Shown in pieces: positions 23,001-35,139 of a stretch of DNA of 64,000 nt. The notes below the pieces were generated by a model. That model did no database searches and was not told the origin of the DNA. It worked only from the letters and a program-made list of their open reading frames with translations. Both the position numbers and the translations under genes were made by a program. Origin of the DNA: Isoetes taiwanensis (Eukaryota > Streptophyta > Lycopodiopsida > Isoetales > Isoetaceae); contig JAJEKV010000306.1 in NCBI GenBank assembly GCA_021234155.1, forward strand, positions 298,157-362,156, given 5' to 3'. The stretch's first letter is position 1; every line of letters starts with the position of its first letter.

Positions 23001-23967
23001 TTTATTCTCCTTCTTTTTGTTGAACAGCTATGGTGGCATCATGCCATTTAGACGGTTTGGAAAGTCTGCATTTCTGTGAGCCCCTCTGCTGCAACCATTC
23101 TGTCAGTGCACAACATGCAGTAAGCAATTTTTTTGTATCAAAATATCTGTGCAGTGTATTGGAGAAGATTTAGTAGGTATCGAACTGCTATACACGACTA
23201 TCAGGCATAGATTTGCATGGATTAGCAGTGCCTAAGTAGGTTGATTTTGGAAAGCCAGTATATTTAAGGCAATTTTGCCTTTCTAGCAGTTAGGGTTCTT
23301 GCACTGTTTTTTTTGGAATGAGCTTCAGTCCTTGCTTTTGGAGCATCGGACATGCATTAGGTTACATGCCCTAAACCAGAAAGCTCAATTCTTTTTGTCC
23401 AGAGGTGAATAGATGATCTGCTTCCCTTTTTTCTACTTTTCTTGCATAATGTTTGTCTTTTGCAAATAAGAAGGATGATTTCTGCTTGCAAAGTGCTTGA
23501 TTGTGGTCTTATGCCAATGTCTTCCGATTCCAGCTTATGAGGTGCTCATTTTAAATCTTACAAGCAAGCCATCTTATTGTGGATTATGATGCCACTACTT
23601 ACTCTGAATGTAAGCATCCTAGAATGTTAATCCAAGTTGTATGCAGGTAGATAGAAGAGTTAGCAATTTAACAAACGCTTATTACAGATGCCAATTTTGG
23701 AGCTTTTGTTCCAAATGCAAGCAAAAGCAGGTGATCAAGTTAGGATCCATGCTTTGATAAACTTGCTGAAACAACCTGCTCTTAATGTTCATAATCTGCC
23801 ATCAATAAGAATGATACACATAGCGGCAATGGAATGACAATTCCTGCAATGCTTTTATAACGACATTCTTTGATGAAATTGTGGGATTCAAATCTAACTG
23901 CAGAACGATAAAGCTATCAGGGCTAGACATCATCAAGCAAATGTTGCTCAGCTTATTCATTGGGGTA

Positions 23968-24362
23968 AGACACCTTTTCAACCTCTTCTGAAAGAAGTGC
24001 AGCGAAGGAAGAATATCTCTTCATTGCAGTTTAGAAAGAACATCCCTTCGGTATTTTTCAAACTATTAAATAGTTGTAGAAGGGGAAAATGTGCTGGCCT
24101 GCTTCCAAACATTGCTGGAATGTTGCTATCATGCTATAGATAAATGGCCTATGCTTCAATTCACCTTTTCAACCTCTTATGAAAGCGGCGCAGCTAAGAA
24201 AGAACATTTCTTCATTGCAGCTTAGACAGAACATCCCTTCCATATTTTTCAAACCATCAAACAGTTTTGGAAGGGGAAGATGTGCTGGCCTGCTTCTGAA
24301 CATTGGTGGAATCAATTTTATAGATTACATAGAGTGTTATCATGCTATAGATAAATGGCCCT
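23968..24362 (+). repeat. ~195 bp imperfect tandem duplication
   Basis: Both copies contain CACCTTTTCAACCTCTT, AACATCCCTTC, TTTTTCAAAC and GTGCTGGCCTGCTTC, and end CATGCTATAGATAAATGGCC. The copies begin near 23,968 and 24,162. They differ by point changes and small indels. Confidence 0.8.
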
Positions 24363-24699
24363 ATATAAGCTTTACTTTTTAGACATAATTGTATTTGATA
24401 GATTGTCAGCTATAAGTTAAGGTAACGATGCATTTCAAAGTAAAGGAATTGCATATGTGTCTCATGTTGTCTATATTCCATGGTGTTGCACATTTAGGAA
24501 TTCAAGTAGTTCTTAATATTGTAGCATAGTCTCAGTCACTGATATGTAGCTTTACTGTGGATATTTCAGATTGCATGTTCAAATTGTAGGTAACTTTTAA
24601 CGTATAATTGTCCCCCATGATCATCTGTGGTGTATTTAACAATCGGATGCTTTGTGTTATTTGAGACTTATAATTATTACAGGGATTGCGCTACAGTGT

Positions 24700-25165
24700 G
24701 AGCGTAACCCCCCGTGTGAATATGCACCCAAACCAAAGGATCGCTATGTACGGTCCAGATCTTGGCATAAAGGGCAAATATGCCCATCCGACAGCTCTCG
24801 TTGCCCGGAGTAACCCCCCCTGTGAATATGCACCCAAACCAAAGGGGGTTTAAGGGGGATTTTAATTTAAATGTATGAAATGCAATGGTTTATGTTAATA
24901 ATGTTAATGGTAGTTGTGTGTTGATTGTTATATTAAAAAAAATTTTGGGCCCTTCGGGCCCGGGTCTAAACATTAATTACTAAAAAGCACAATAACATCA
25001 AGACAAACAAATTATTTCCATTGCATACCAAGAGCAGCCCAAATATCGCAAAACAAACTGCTATAAAATGGGCAAAAACAACAATAACATCATAAGGTTT
25101 ACTGAAGGGGCCCATGACGCCCAATATAAAGCCAGTACCACAAATTGTTGAGTAGCAATGCTCCT
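24700..25165 (+). repeat. Dispersed ~410 bp repeat, copy 1
   Basis: From GCTATGTACGG (24,751) to CAGTACCAC (about 25,142) the sequence matches the reverse complement of 41,190-41,606. It includes the palindrome GGGCCCTTCGGGCCC (24,947-24,961) and TTTAAGGGGGATTTTAATT. This copy lacks ~14 bp after the palindrome that copy 2 has. A 36-bp piece ending CACCCAAACCAAAGG is doubled at its left border (24,706 and 24,804). Confidence 0.85.
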
Positions 25166-25262
25166 TTTTCCCAAAAAAGCTGCTGAAAATCCTGATGCCA
25201 GTACCACAAATTGTTGAGTAGCAATGCTCCTTTTTCCCAAAAAAGCTGCTGAAAATCCTGAT
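25131..25262. repeat. Exact 66-bp tandem duplication
   Basis: The unit starting GCCAGTACCACAAATTG occurs at 25,131 and again at 25,197 with no visible difference. The related locus at 41.2 kb has no such doubling, so this is a recent event. Confidence 0.95.
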
Positions 25263-25623
25263 GCCACACCTGGAGCATTTTAAGAGCCTTATTATTCTAG
25301 AAAAGGATCAAAACAGGCCATTTGATAATTGTAACATACTTTCTTCTGCTAAATCCTAAGAATAAAAACCAGACATGCTTATATGGACGTACAGGACACT
25401 TGAAACACACGAAATCCTGAACATATGGACACTCTGGTTGCAGTAGTAAGGATAAAGCCTCAGAACTCAATGGGCTTTGTTCAGGATGAAGAAAACAAAC
25501 ACAATGAGTACAACCTTTACTTCAAATATCAACACGGAAAAGCTCACTAATACTTAAAGCATGCAAAGAGGAATACTATCAGTTAAGCAAATAATACAAC
25601 ACAATAGCAAGGTAAAAACATAC

Positions 25624-25925
25624 ATGGGGATCTGGATCTGCTACAGGTGCAAAATCAACCACACAACCTGTTCCAGAACAACGCCATATCTGTAAAGTGC
25701 AAACTTAGTGATCAACTAGTGGCAGCTTATGGAGTTTACTAAGTACAGATACTTACGTGAGCCAACTCAGTATTCTTTGAAGAAAGAAAAGATGCTTTTC
25801 TTTGCCATCATTGATTCCTCTGGCATTGTACCAATCTGCATATTTCTTGAGATGCTTCTGTTTGGATCCAAGCCACCCTAACAAGACCACTGTTGCTACC
25901 TCTTTGCCATGACCTTTTTCATCAA
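25624..25925 (-). pseudogene. TMEM53/DUF829-like gene fragment
   Basis: Minus-strand exon-like segment 25,918-25,757 reads [19 protein letters not shown] and then [11 protein letters not shown]. This is the N-terminal signature of plant TMEM53-like (DUF829) alpha/beta-hydrolase-type proteins ('[23 protein letters not shown].Gi'). It ends at a GTAAGT donor. A second exon-like segment, 25,689-25,624 (acceptor TTTACAG, donor GTATGT), reads IWRCSGTGCVVDFAPVADPD; its link to the same gene is uncertain. The catalytic part of the hydrolase is absent. Capture by the Helitron-type element is the likely origin. Confidence 0.65.
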
Positions 25926-26149
25926 TTTGTGCTTGTTTTACATCAAAACACCACTTTGAAATAACAATGCAAACATCGAGCTACATTGCCGAGAGATGGG
26001 AATAGCCGGATCAAAGGCAAAAGCTCTTCTTGGAAAAGCTCTCGAAGATGAAACCCCTCCCGGGTAGTATCCTTGAATGAGTAACCTTTGAAACAACAGA
26101 TGGCTATCCTGGCAATGAGAATGTGTCAACAATTGCTATACAATTACAA

Positions 26150-26790
26150 CAATTACTCAAAGAGATTAGATGGAGTCTCTGCAAAGTCCAAAACTGTTCT
26201 TGTCCCAGAGAAATGTTGATAATCCTGCACCAAACAAGCAGGTGATAAAAATGTGAGAAACAAGAAACTTATATATTAGCGGGGGCCTATACTCTCCTAA
26301 CATCTACACTAACCGTCCGTGACAAGAGAGAATGAAGTGCATGGCCAAACTCGTGAAAAAAGGTTTTCCAATTCCCGGTGTTGTAACATCGGTGGAGCAC
26401 AAGAGTTCGGGTTTAGAGAAGTTGCAGACCAGTGCTATCACCTGCATACCCAATAGTAGGTTGACCAAAACAATACACAAGACACTTATTATGATGTTCG
26501 TATGTAACATTCATTGAAACGAAATGGTAGCATAACCATATCGTAAGATTTTCTTGTAATGAAGTGAAACAAAATAGAGCTAAGTGATCATACGGAGTTG
26601 GTAGTCCGCCCGAATCCATCCGACCACCTTTGGGGAGTCTTTGGCGCGCACATCCAGGAAATTTTCCTTTTCGTGCATAAAGATCAAGAAACATGTAGCC
26701 CAATGTGCCCTATGAACAAAACTTGTAGCCCGCCCATTTCGGACATGCGGGTGCCAAGCCTCGCCACGGGAACATTGGAATCTTAACGCC
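26150..26790 (-). pseudogene. Mitochondrial intermediate peptidase (M3A metallopeptidase) gene fragment
   Basis: Three blocks in gene order on the minus strand match plant mitochondrial intermediate peptidase. About 26,700-26,590 reads GYMFLDLYARKGKFPGCA. About 26,450-26,314 reads VIALVCNFSKPELLCSTDV and, one frame over, FFHEFGHALHSLLSRT, which holds the zinc-binding HExxH-type HEFGH site. 26,224-26,155 (acceptor TGGTGCAG) reads DYQHFSGTRTVLDFAETPS. The enzyme trims imported precursor proteins in the mitochondrial matrix. A frameshift separates the CNFS and HEFGH parts, and the rest of the gene is missing. Retained introns point to DNA-level capture. Confidence 0.85.
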
Positions 26791-27980
26791 CGGAAGAACA
26801 CGGCCTTGCCGTCCTTGCCTTGGCTCGACCGAGGCCTTTCCCAAACCCTATGTTTTGTTTCTTCACGAGAAAAGGGCTTTCATTATAAGCCCTGGATCTT
26901 TTTGAATCAAAAGAGGGCTTTCTTTGTAAGCCCTCTGATCTTAACCATTGAGGAGGATGAAACAAAAATTGCAAAATTGCATGCAAAAGCTTGGTGCACT
27001 CTAGATGTACTGATTAGTATGCCTCGTGCAATACGCCCATGAAATCATATGAAAACCATGCCAAAAAGCGTATAAAATCACAAAAAAAAACCCCTGTTAT
27101 AATGCTACATATTTGGCTGGAGAACAGAAATTAGTTTCAAAACCTTTATATAAGTGTAAACTCGAGATGCACAATGAATGGACAATTGAGTAACAAAAAA
27201 CCTTTTATTCATGTATCTTACCTTTGATTGAAGGGTCTAGGCTCAGATCTTGGGTGTAAACAGATTAAAAGGCAAAGGAATGTGGGTTATCACATGCTAC
27301 CAAAAAGTTTAAATTTCTACAAAACATAAAAAAATACAAAAGGGTTTCTAAACATAGGGATGCTAGAAAAATAACTATACTATGCAATTCACATAGGGAG
27401 AACCATTATGCCCTGTAAGGCTTTGAGGTGGTTGACGAATCCAAACACAATAACAACACTAGGAGATTAAAATGTCAAGAACAACAATAGAAGATTAAAA
27501 CGGTCACGTTAAACAACCATGACCCCATCGTGTTGCATTATATTAGTTTGTTTAAATCAAAGATCTTTGTAACTCCCAATATAATACATGCTATAATGCG
27601 GCTTAATCATTTACAGGGAAAGACCGTATATATCATCCAGGAAGTGGTTTTTACGGACACATGTAGTTAATTTGGATATCTTTTATCAGCCACGAAGAAT
27701 GCGCAGTTCAAAGCCCAAAACCAACTACTTTTGCCTGTTTTTTAATCGCTACTCTATTTTGCCTCAAATCTCTTCCTCTCTTCAGCAATCTAGCATAAAA
27801 GGGGCAATTCCAAATACTACTATTTGTGCACATCTCTCCCTCCCTCTCTCCCTCCCTCACAAAAGAATCTAGACGAAGAGTTGCTACACCAAAGTTGCTT
27901 CATATCCTGTATACAATTAGTGGCTGTTAAATTGCAAGGTATGTGCATTCAATTTTCTAAATTCAATAACAGGTTTCCAA
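26791..27980. other. No gene recognised; two short hairpins
   Basis: AGAGGGCTT...AAGCCCTCT (26,910-26,936) is a perfect 9-bp stem, preceded by a similar AAGGGCTTT...TAAGCCCT. A CTCCCTC-type pyrimidine run lies at 27,834-27,858. No recognised coding. Confidence 0.5.
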
Positions 27981-27986
27981 CCTAGC

Positions 27987-28013
27987 CCCAGCAACGCTGG
28001 GCACCATTACTAG
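27987..28013 (+). mobile_element. Helitron-type 3' terminus
   Basis: Hairpin CCCAGC-AAC-GCTGGG (27,987-28,001) then ACCATTA and CTAG, followed by T. Near-identical to the termini at 13,942 and 28,987. Confidence 0.85.
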
Positions 28014-28960
28014 TGCATACATATCTGTATATATACTAGCACTATAGTGGTTTCATGGCATCTAATTCACCCCTTTTTGCAGTTGTGATGCTTTACCAGA
28101 ATATTATAGATGCATGATGACTACGGGAATACTCACCCATCATAGACTTTTATCTCTGTAACTTAAGGTGTACGATCTTATCACATAAATCAGTGAGGAG
28201 ATGAAGGTAAATATAATAGATGTTGCAAAATGCTTACTGATAGAAGATATAACAGGTTGCATTTTGGCACAATGATGTAAACTCTGTTAAAATTACTCTA
28301 CAATATCTGCAATCTTATATGCAAAAGTATCCATCTTCATTGCCTCTTCAATGAGATGTATGTTTGACAGGCTGGTAATGGTTTATTTGAATCTGTTCAA
28401 TTGTTAACTGCCAAAAGCAAATGTAACGGAAAATACATGCAAAAGAAACACATTTATTCTCTATATCCAAATATTGAACTCCACTTAGAAAAAGATCCAA
28501 ACTGTAAAAAGCATGAAATTAATTTCCTTGGATTTACAATAGTATAAAAAACTGGGAAGAAATTAACAAACAATTGAAAAACAACTTCCATGGATGTTAA
28601 AAATTGAACCCCATAAAGGGGTGTTTCAAGGGGATGTAGTTGTACTGATGTCTTTGCACAGTTCAATGATTTATTTTGGAAGTCGCAAGTTCATGGGACA
28701 ACAAAGGGTTCGCCCTCTCATTTGAGGGGATGCATTGGTTTACGCGTATAAATCCTTATAGTCTTGCCTTATGTCTTGGCCATAAAATATTGCCTATTGA
28801 TCTAACATGCCGATGCGAAGATATTAAAGAGTGGGAGTTGCATATAATAGTGTTATGAAAGCAAATATGCTATCATGCTTTAAGATTAAATTTGAACAAA
28901 TCCAAGACATCGAGTTTCCAAAGTGAATCCGCAAGATTATTATTTGCAAGTTACCTTCTA
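28014..28960. other. Segment between two Helitron-type ends
   Basis: About 950 bp without a recognised gene, lying between two 3' termini of the same orientation and family. Confidence 0.5.
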
Positions 28961-28987
28961 CCCAGCAACGCTAGGCACCATTACTAG
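28961..28987 (+). mobile_element. Second Helitron-type 3' terminus
   Basis: Hairpin CCCAGC-AAC-GCTAGG (28,961-28,975; one mismatch), 8 nt, CTAG (28,984-28,987), then T. It is 974 bp beyond the terminus at 28,013 in the same direction. Confidence 0.8.
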
Positions 28988-31900
28988 TATTTTTATATTA
29001 ACATTATAGTAGTATTGGATATATTGCTTCCGATAGTACAATTATATTTACTCTAAGCTTTACAATATTTACGGCTTTTAGATCGCGATTATTTAAACAA
29101 TAACCCTGATTTAGACCTATTGTTACATACACAAGGTTTTTAATTATCATACACAAGAATTAGATGTGCTTCTTATTCTCTTCCTCTTGGAAGTATATCC
29201 CTAAGATGCACTTAAATATATCTGAATTCTATTTTCTATTTATATTTATAAGGACCCGAGGTCATATAGCTATCCTTGGAAGGAATTGCATCCTTGCGAA
29301 AGATTAATTAACATGCTACCTCACATTACCGTTGTTATTTAACTTATTTCCCTATGATACATATACGTACACCAAATTCTATGCAGTTATTAGGATCTAT
29401 ATTTAACTTATCAATAAGACACATTAAAGCTTATAATACATGCGCACGCCTTACCTAAAGCTAGAACGCATCCACCCATTGAGCCGGCGTTGAGTAATTG
29501 GGAGATGACTTGGTCGTTGCATTTCTCCCATACTTTTGCTCCACTTCATTGGTTTAGTTAGCTACTACGTCAGTCTCGCACGTTGAAGGACTCCTGAGCA
29601 CTAAGGTATCTATCTATCTTATGCTCTGTTCGCTTCGGCCATTGCCGGAGTGAACTCTATTCTACGGGTCGGTCAATTCGATGCAAGTACGCTCAATCAT
29701 AAGATTGAGCCCTCCCACTTTCTTCGAAAAGAAAATGGTCCTGCACCCCTCAATGACGTTGTACACAACGTCATATCTATTCTCTCCCCTTACGAGGTTA
29801 TACGCTTCTTACTTCGCGCATTAATTTACTAGCCTTAGCTGATATATATAACCATCTAAGATGGATGCACATATTATGTTATCATTTATTTCAATATAGT
29901 TATGGGTTACCTACGTAGTTAGAACGATTCTAAACCACAAGGTTTTGTCATCATGACAATTCCTTTTGTCCCAGAAGACTATTTGATTACTATAATTCTT
30001 ATTTTAGATGTACCTTGCATGTACTATTCTTCCCTTTCTTAGTTATTTAAACTCTTGGAATATTCCTACCAATCGAATTGATGCCATCGTAACAAGTTGG
30101 CCGGACTTGTTAGATTACTTCTTTTCTTTCGGTTGGATTATTCTTTGGAGGTACTAGATTTATACATGGTCAACAATTATCCTAGCAATGAATTCTTCTT
30201 AGCGAGGAGATCAATCTCACCAAGTGGTTTCAATATGTTGGATGTCTGTTAACAATCGTGTATAATTTTAGTTACTCCTATGCATTTCCTTCCCAATCCT
30301 TGACGCTTAGCTCAATATTGGGGCAATCCTTTCAGTGATAATATCTAGAAATGCCTTTTAATCCCAATATGGATGTTACCATCCCTACATTTAACCTACT
30401 AGGCCCCATGGCCTTAGATCCTTGAGCTTGCTAGAAGCTCATCCACTCGTTGCCTGCTTGAAGTAGCAAGGTGACGTTCTTCCGAGTCGCTCGATACTTC
30501 AGTCTCCTTGACAGTGGCTCCTCTTTGATGTAGAGGTTGACTTTGTTCGTTAGAAGCCTCTCATTGCTGCTGGCTTGATGGTGTAGTTGATCACTTGAAA
30601 TCTTCCATGCCGCTTTTCAAAAGCCTGAAGGTGGCGCCGTTGAAAAAGATCTTTTATCTTGAACTCTTTGTCTTGGCAGCTAAAGGACGACTCTGTATCC
30701 GATATTGTTTCTTCGACTCCATCAACGTCTCATACGTCAAGTCCTCTTGTCGTTATCGTGTTGCCCGAAGAGTGTTGACGATGTTGATTGCTTCATCCCT
30801 GCAAATTGCCTGACATCTCTTCCTTTGATCTGTTACGCTATGGGAGGGAAGGAATAACAAGGGAACTATATATGCAAAGCATATAACTTACATAATTACA
30901 ATTACTACTAGAGCTATTAGGTCCCCCCTTGTGCCTCCCTTCGAGTTGCACACCTACTCCTTGGTAATTTCATCGGTGTTCCTCCCGGTGCAATGGTGTT
31001 GACGATCCGTATCCTCCTATTTGTACGTCAGCTCGTACTCCGGGGTAACTTGTTGATATACTTGGGCCCTCCGATGTTTGTCGACTATGGCACAACACGC
31101 TTTGCATATACATTCTAACTAAAGGTGTGCTGGTCGTTGATGCTTCGACATTTCGGTCTGCTTCCTGATCCTGTTCTCGGGCGGTAATTGTTTCCCCCTT
31201 CATGATACTTGAAGCTATTTGGAGGCGTCTCTTGAGGCTGTGCGCGATTCCTTTGGCTATACTCCTCTGGAGTTGTTCTCTTCTGCAGTTGTTCTTTGAA
31301 TCGTCCATCCTTGGGTTCACCAAGTTGCATGCGAGTCTGCGTGTAAGTCATCGGCTCGCCTCGCCTCACCTAGTTGCTTCTCCATCGAGCTTCCCATCTT
31401 CCTTGTTTGATCCTCTCGATCACCTGGCTTGGACGTTGTCAAGTTCCTCAGTGCTATGCCGTCGTCTTGTCTTGAGGTACCTTCCGGTGGCTTTGATTGT
31501 GCTCGTCAGTTTTGATCCTCATGTTGCCTCTAGGGAGCTCGTGGAAGAAGTCGGTTGCTAGCACTTCTCCAGCTTTCAGTTCCTGACCTTTGTCCCTCTA
31601 TGTATGTCGGTCCCTCTGTCAAGTAAAGCATCATGGCTCTCCTCCCTGCTGGCTATATTGTCGGGATGATGGATTCTTATATCTGCGCAGCTTGACCCTT
31701 GAGTTGAAGAAGTACCTGCCTCTTGTCGTTGAATAGCTTGGCTATTATCTTGAACTCTCTTTTTGCCCAAGGTGCTTCAGTTGCTATCCTTGTCGTTAAG
31801 GTGTCGAATGCTTCTACCTTGGGCGTTTGACGTGCCACATGTCGGAGATATGATCGGCTTCTTCTCTTCTAATTACTGGTAGGAGTACCTGACGAAGCCA

Positions 31901-34620
31901 TTACCTAGTTGTTGAAGGCATATCTCCTCGTCGCAGTGCCTTTCGTACGTGCATCTCCTTCTAATACACGTGTCATAGCGCATCACCCTATATTACCACA
32001 AGGTGGAATTATGGTCGTGGAGATGTTGCCTTCTTAGTTGGCTCGTTGATGTCGGGTCGTTCCTTCTTCTATTGTTGAGGCCACTCGTGTCATAAGTTCG
32101 TCAAGTGTTGCTGCTGCCACAAGAGGTAGTGTTGCGCCCTGACGATGTCCTGGTGCAACGCTGATGATCTTGACATGACCGGTGTTGTCTCTTATTCTGA
32201 CATTGGGTGGACGAGTGGTCTTCTACTTGAGGGCACTTCCCGAAGTATTGGAAGTCGAAGGTTTGCTTGGGCTCTGGTCGTTTCTTCCTCGTACTTGCTC
32301 TTCCATTTTGATCTTGGGTATCGTTGTGCTTCCTTGCTTCCTCATTTGGTAGTCGAAGTGAAGGAGCTTCCTGATCTAAGTGCTAAATCCATAAAACATG
32401 ACTCTAAACTCATGTTTCTCCACTATATCTGTGAACGCCAGAGATATACAATAGACATATACGCATTTACATTGGGATTTTAATTCATCCACTTTTCCAA
32501 AACAACTACGAAGATCTACTTGAATGTTTATAGTCCTTTAGGGTTTTCCCTCCTCCTATCGCGTTTTATTCTTAGGTTTTGCTGCATCTTCTTCGTTCTG
32601 GTTGACTCCAGGATTTCTTTGAGATGTTGCTACTATTGTTGAGCTTCATGTCTGATCCGAGCTCGTCACGCCAAGTTGCGAAAAGTGTTCGTCGATGTGA
32701 TCCCTTGAAAAAGATGCTCCTCCTTAATGTGTATGTTCGTCGTGAGGAATGTGGTGACCGCTCAACGTCCCTACATGCGGTGTGTCGTTGCAAGATTGCC
32801 GATGTGCGGTGCCATTGATCGCTTGAGTAGGGTCACCTGGCTGTTGCAGTCGGGCATTCTTGAATGTCTTCGAAGCTCTGAGATCGTGGCGGTAGGCAGG
32901 CATTGTCATTCCTCCGCAGGTTGAATTTCTGAGTGCGACTCCTGTTGCTTGGGTTTTGCTTCATTCCGAGGTGCCTCTCCTGTGCCTGGAAGTGTGATCA
33001 TCTCCATTACCCCTACCATGGCTCCTTCTGGTCGCCTTTGCGTGATTTGTACCTGCTGGCTAGGTCGTCTCCTCCGTCCCTTGGGTCCTATCCATTCGAG
33101 TCTCGCACTCCTTGGCTGACGTAGTAAGGTCGTCCTTCCTTTGGTTTCTAGGTGTTTCTGGGTCCCGAATTCTTGTTCGAGCGGAATATTCTCCTCCTTG
33201 ATCTTGCCCCTAATGTTGATATGGGCCTTTGAGTCGGAGATGTTCCTTCCCTGATATGCGTCTCCTCCTGCTCATGGTCTCCTACTTTTTGGAACCGATG
33301 AAAGTTCTCCTGCTGGTGCAAGGGAGCTGAAAGCTCGTCCTGGTCAGCCTTAGGTGCTTTGTGGTTGCCTAGCTTGGTTGCTCCTTTTGTTGACGTTGGA
33401 TGACATTCGCTTGAGCTGCTGGGCTGCAAGGTCATGGTTGTCTTCCCTCGGGTTTCTATACGCTCCTGTGTCGCCATGACTTCTCTCCTCGACGGAAGAT
33501 TATGCCTTCTGACCTTAGCTCGTGATGCCAACGTGGCATCGATGTCTAACGTCTTCCTGCACCTGTAGCTGCCTTGCATTCTTCCATTTGAAACTCATGT
33601 GTGTCGAGTTGGTAAAGGCGTCGAGATCCTCTTTCTGATGTGAGCTCATGGACGTGGTAGCCGGGAGGTTGACATCTAGAAATTCTTGATGCCGTTGGTT
33701 CTTCCCATTTGATGAAGATTGATGATAGGCCGGTGGTGTCCTGTTCTACTCGTTTGTCGGTTGAGGTGTTTGTCGTTGTGCTTCCCTCTCTTGGGTTTGC
33801 CTTTTCGGTCTCCTCTCCTTATCTGTCTGTACATCGGCTGGAAGCTTGATGTCTTCAAGAAGTTGAACCTCTAGCTCTTCTGTGGCTCCGGCCCTGTACT
33901 TCAAAAGCAACGCTCGTATATTCTAGAGTCTACGGGTCTACTTGAAGGGCTCTCCTACAACATTTTGGGTTCTATAAGCAAGCAAGATGGCTCGAGCAGC
34001 ATTACTGAAGACATATCTATAATCTCCAAGTCTATGGACATTAGGACGTGTGGTATGGCATGACATGAGGGTTGTTTTGCAAAACCTCCATGATGTTTGA
34101 GGCATACTCTAAGGTCCTAGCAAAGTTGGTTTGGGGGAGTCCAATCTCTACACATGGAGTGACTTGGACAGCTCTAGACTCTAGCTCCTTTCTAGGTATC
34201 CTGGCAATAAGGAGTGTCAATGTGGCGGCTATATAAGTCAAACTCTATTAGAAGGACACAGAATTAGGTCAAGGTTTATGCTTTTGGCATGAGCAGAGGT
34301 GATGTACCAACAGTTGGACTTGGGTTGCTATGCTAAGGTCTAGATGACTATAACAAAGGTGTTCTTGAGCGCTTCTATCTAGGCGTAAGGCATCAGCTTC
34401 GAGCCGAGAGCAATAGTTGCGAGGTACTAATGGGGTATGCTTCTATTTACAAACAAACCACATTTTGGAAAAACAATTCAAGGGTTTGAGCAATTTTGGT
34501 CATTTGAGCTGGGGTTTGACAATTCCGGCCTAATTTGAGGTCATAAATGGATTCTAGGTTGTCTAACGGTCCTATTGCAACAAATTTCAGGCAATTTCGA
34601 GCTCTGTAGCTCAAGTTATG
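28988..34620 (-). other. LTR element interior with gag-like remnants
   Basis: Between about 29,450 and 33,900 the minus strand has open frames of 60-143 codons (for example 31,323-30,970; 33,579-33,148; 31,770-31,576). They are rich in Gln, Arg, Glu, Ser and Thr, as in disordered Gag-like or spacer sequence. A better-looking stretch on the minus strand near 30,750-30,600 reads TYETLMESKKQYRIQSRPLA. No zinc knuckle, protease, reverse transcriptase or integrase motif was found. GC is higher than in the flanks. Parts of the plus strand are T/C-rich. Confidence 0.5.
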
Positions 34621-34638
34621 GAGGTTCAAAGTTTGGAG

Positions 34639-34705
34639 GTCTCACACATTGCGCCCAGACCAATAATGAAAGTTTCATTTTTGCTCCTGGCGCGACGTGT
34701 GAGAC
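34639..34705. repeat. Long hairpin motif, copy 1
   Basis: Arm GTCTCACACATTGCGCCCAG (34,639-34,658) pairs with CTGGCGCGACGTGTGAGAC (34,687-34,705) across a ~28-nt AT-rich loop. It is one of four such motifs near the primer-binding site. Confidence 0.85.
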
Positions 34706-34838
34706 ATTGACTCTAAATGGGTTAAACTTGTCCAATTTGGGTGATGTAAGGGTCTAGTTCAGCTAGACTCATCGAGTTAGGCAGAATTGACCCCTTATTT
34801 GGTCGATTTGGAGCTGTTTTGGGCACTTTTGGGGCATG

Positions 34839-34905
34839 GTCTCACACGTTGTGCCCAGACCAAAAATGAACTTTTCATTTTCGCTCCTGGCGTGACGTGT
34901 GAGAC
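34839..34905. repeat. Long hairpin motif, copy 2
   Basis: Exactly 200 bp after copy 1. The arms GTCTCACACGTTGTGCCCAG and CTGGCGTGACGTGTGAGAC both carry a C-to-T change in the GCGCC/GGCGC part, which still allows G-U pairing. Confidence 0.85.
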
Positions 34906-35139
34906 ATCCTCTCAATTTTGTTCAAAATGTCAGTTTTAACTAAAACAAAAGCTAGAACTTACTAACTCAACTTAATTAAGTAAGATTACACACGTTACTT
35001 AGTCCAAAACTCTTTATACTAACAAAAATTTTCCATCATTTACAAAATTTTACTGTGGATCTTCCTTGATGTAGCTGGCAAGCTGCATGTCCTTCATTAG
35101 TGTCACCCTCTTCGCATGAACTGTGCAGGCTGTCGAATC

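Larger units (their letters stand above)
22570..28013 (+). mobile_element. Helitron-type insertion with captured gene pieces (5' end approximate)
   Basis: Sequence unlike the surrounding LTR interior begins near 22,570 and ends with a canonical terminus: CCCAGCAACGCTGGG hairpin (27,987-28,001), then CTAG (28,010-28,013) followed by T. It carries intron-containing pieces of host genes on its minus strand, as is usual for plant Helitrons. No Rep/helicase coding was seen, so it is non-autonomous. The 5' TC end was not located exactly, and the body could instead belong to the terminus at 28,987. Confidence 0.55.

Noticed and set aside
24748-24800. tRNA- or SINE-like promoter in the dispersed repeat
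   Set aside because: No convincing A and B boxes and no A-rich tail could be found.
24947-24961. GGGCCC palindrome as a Helitron hairpin
   Set aside because: In neither copy does CTRR followed by T appear at the usual distance, and homology continues on both sides of the palindrome.
33148-33579. 143-codon minus-strand ORF as a Gag protein
   Set aside because: Hydrophilic composition only; no Gag or zinc-knuckle motif, so it is described within the LTR interior and not called as a gene.
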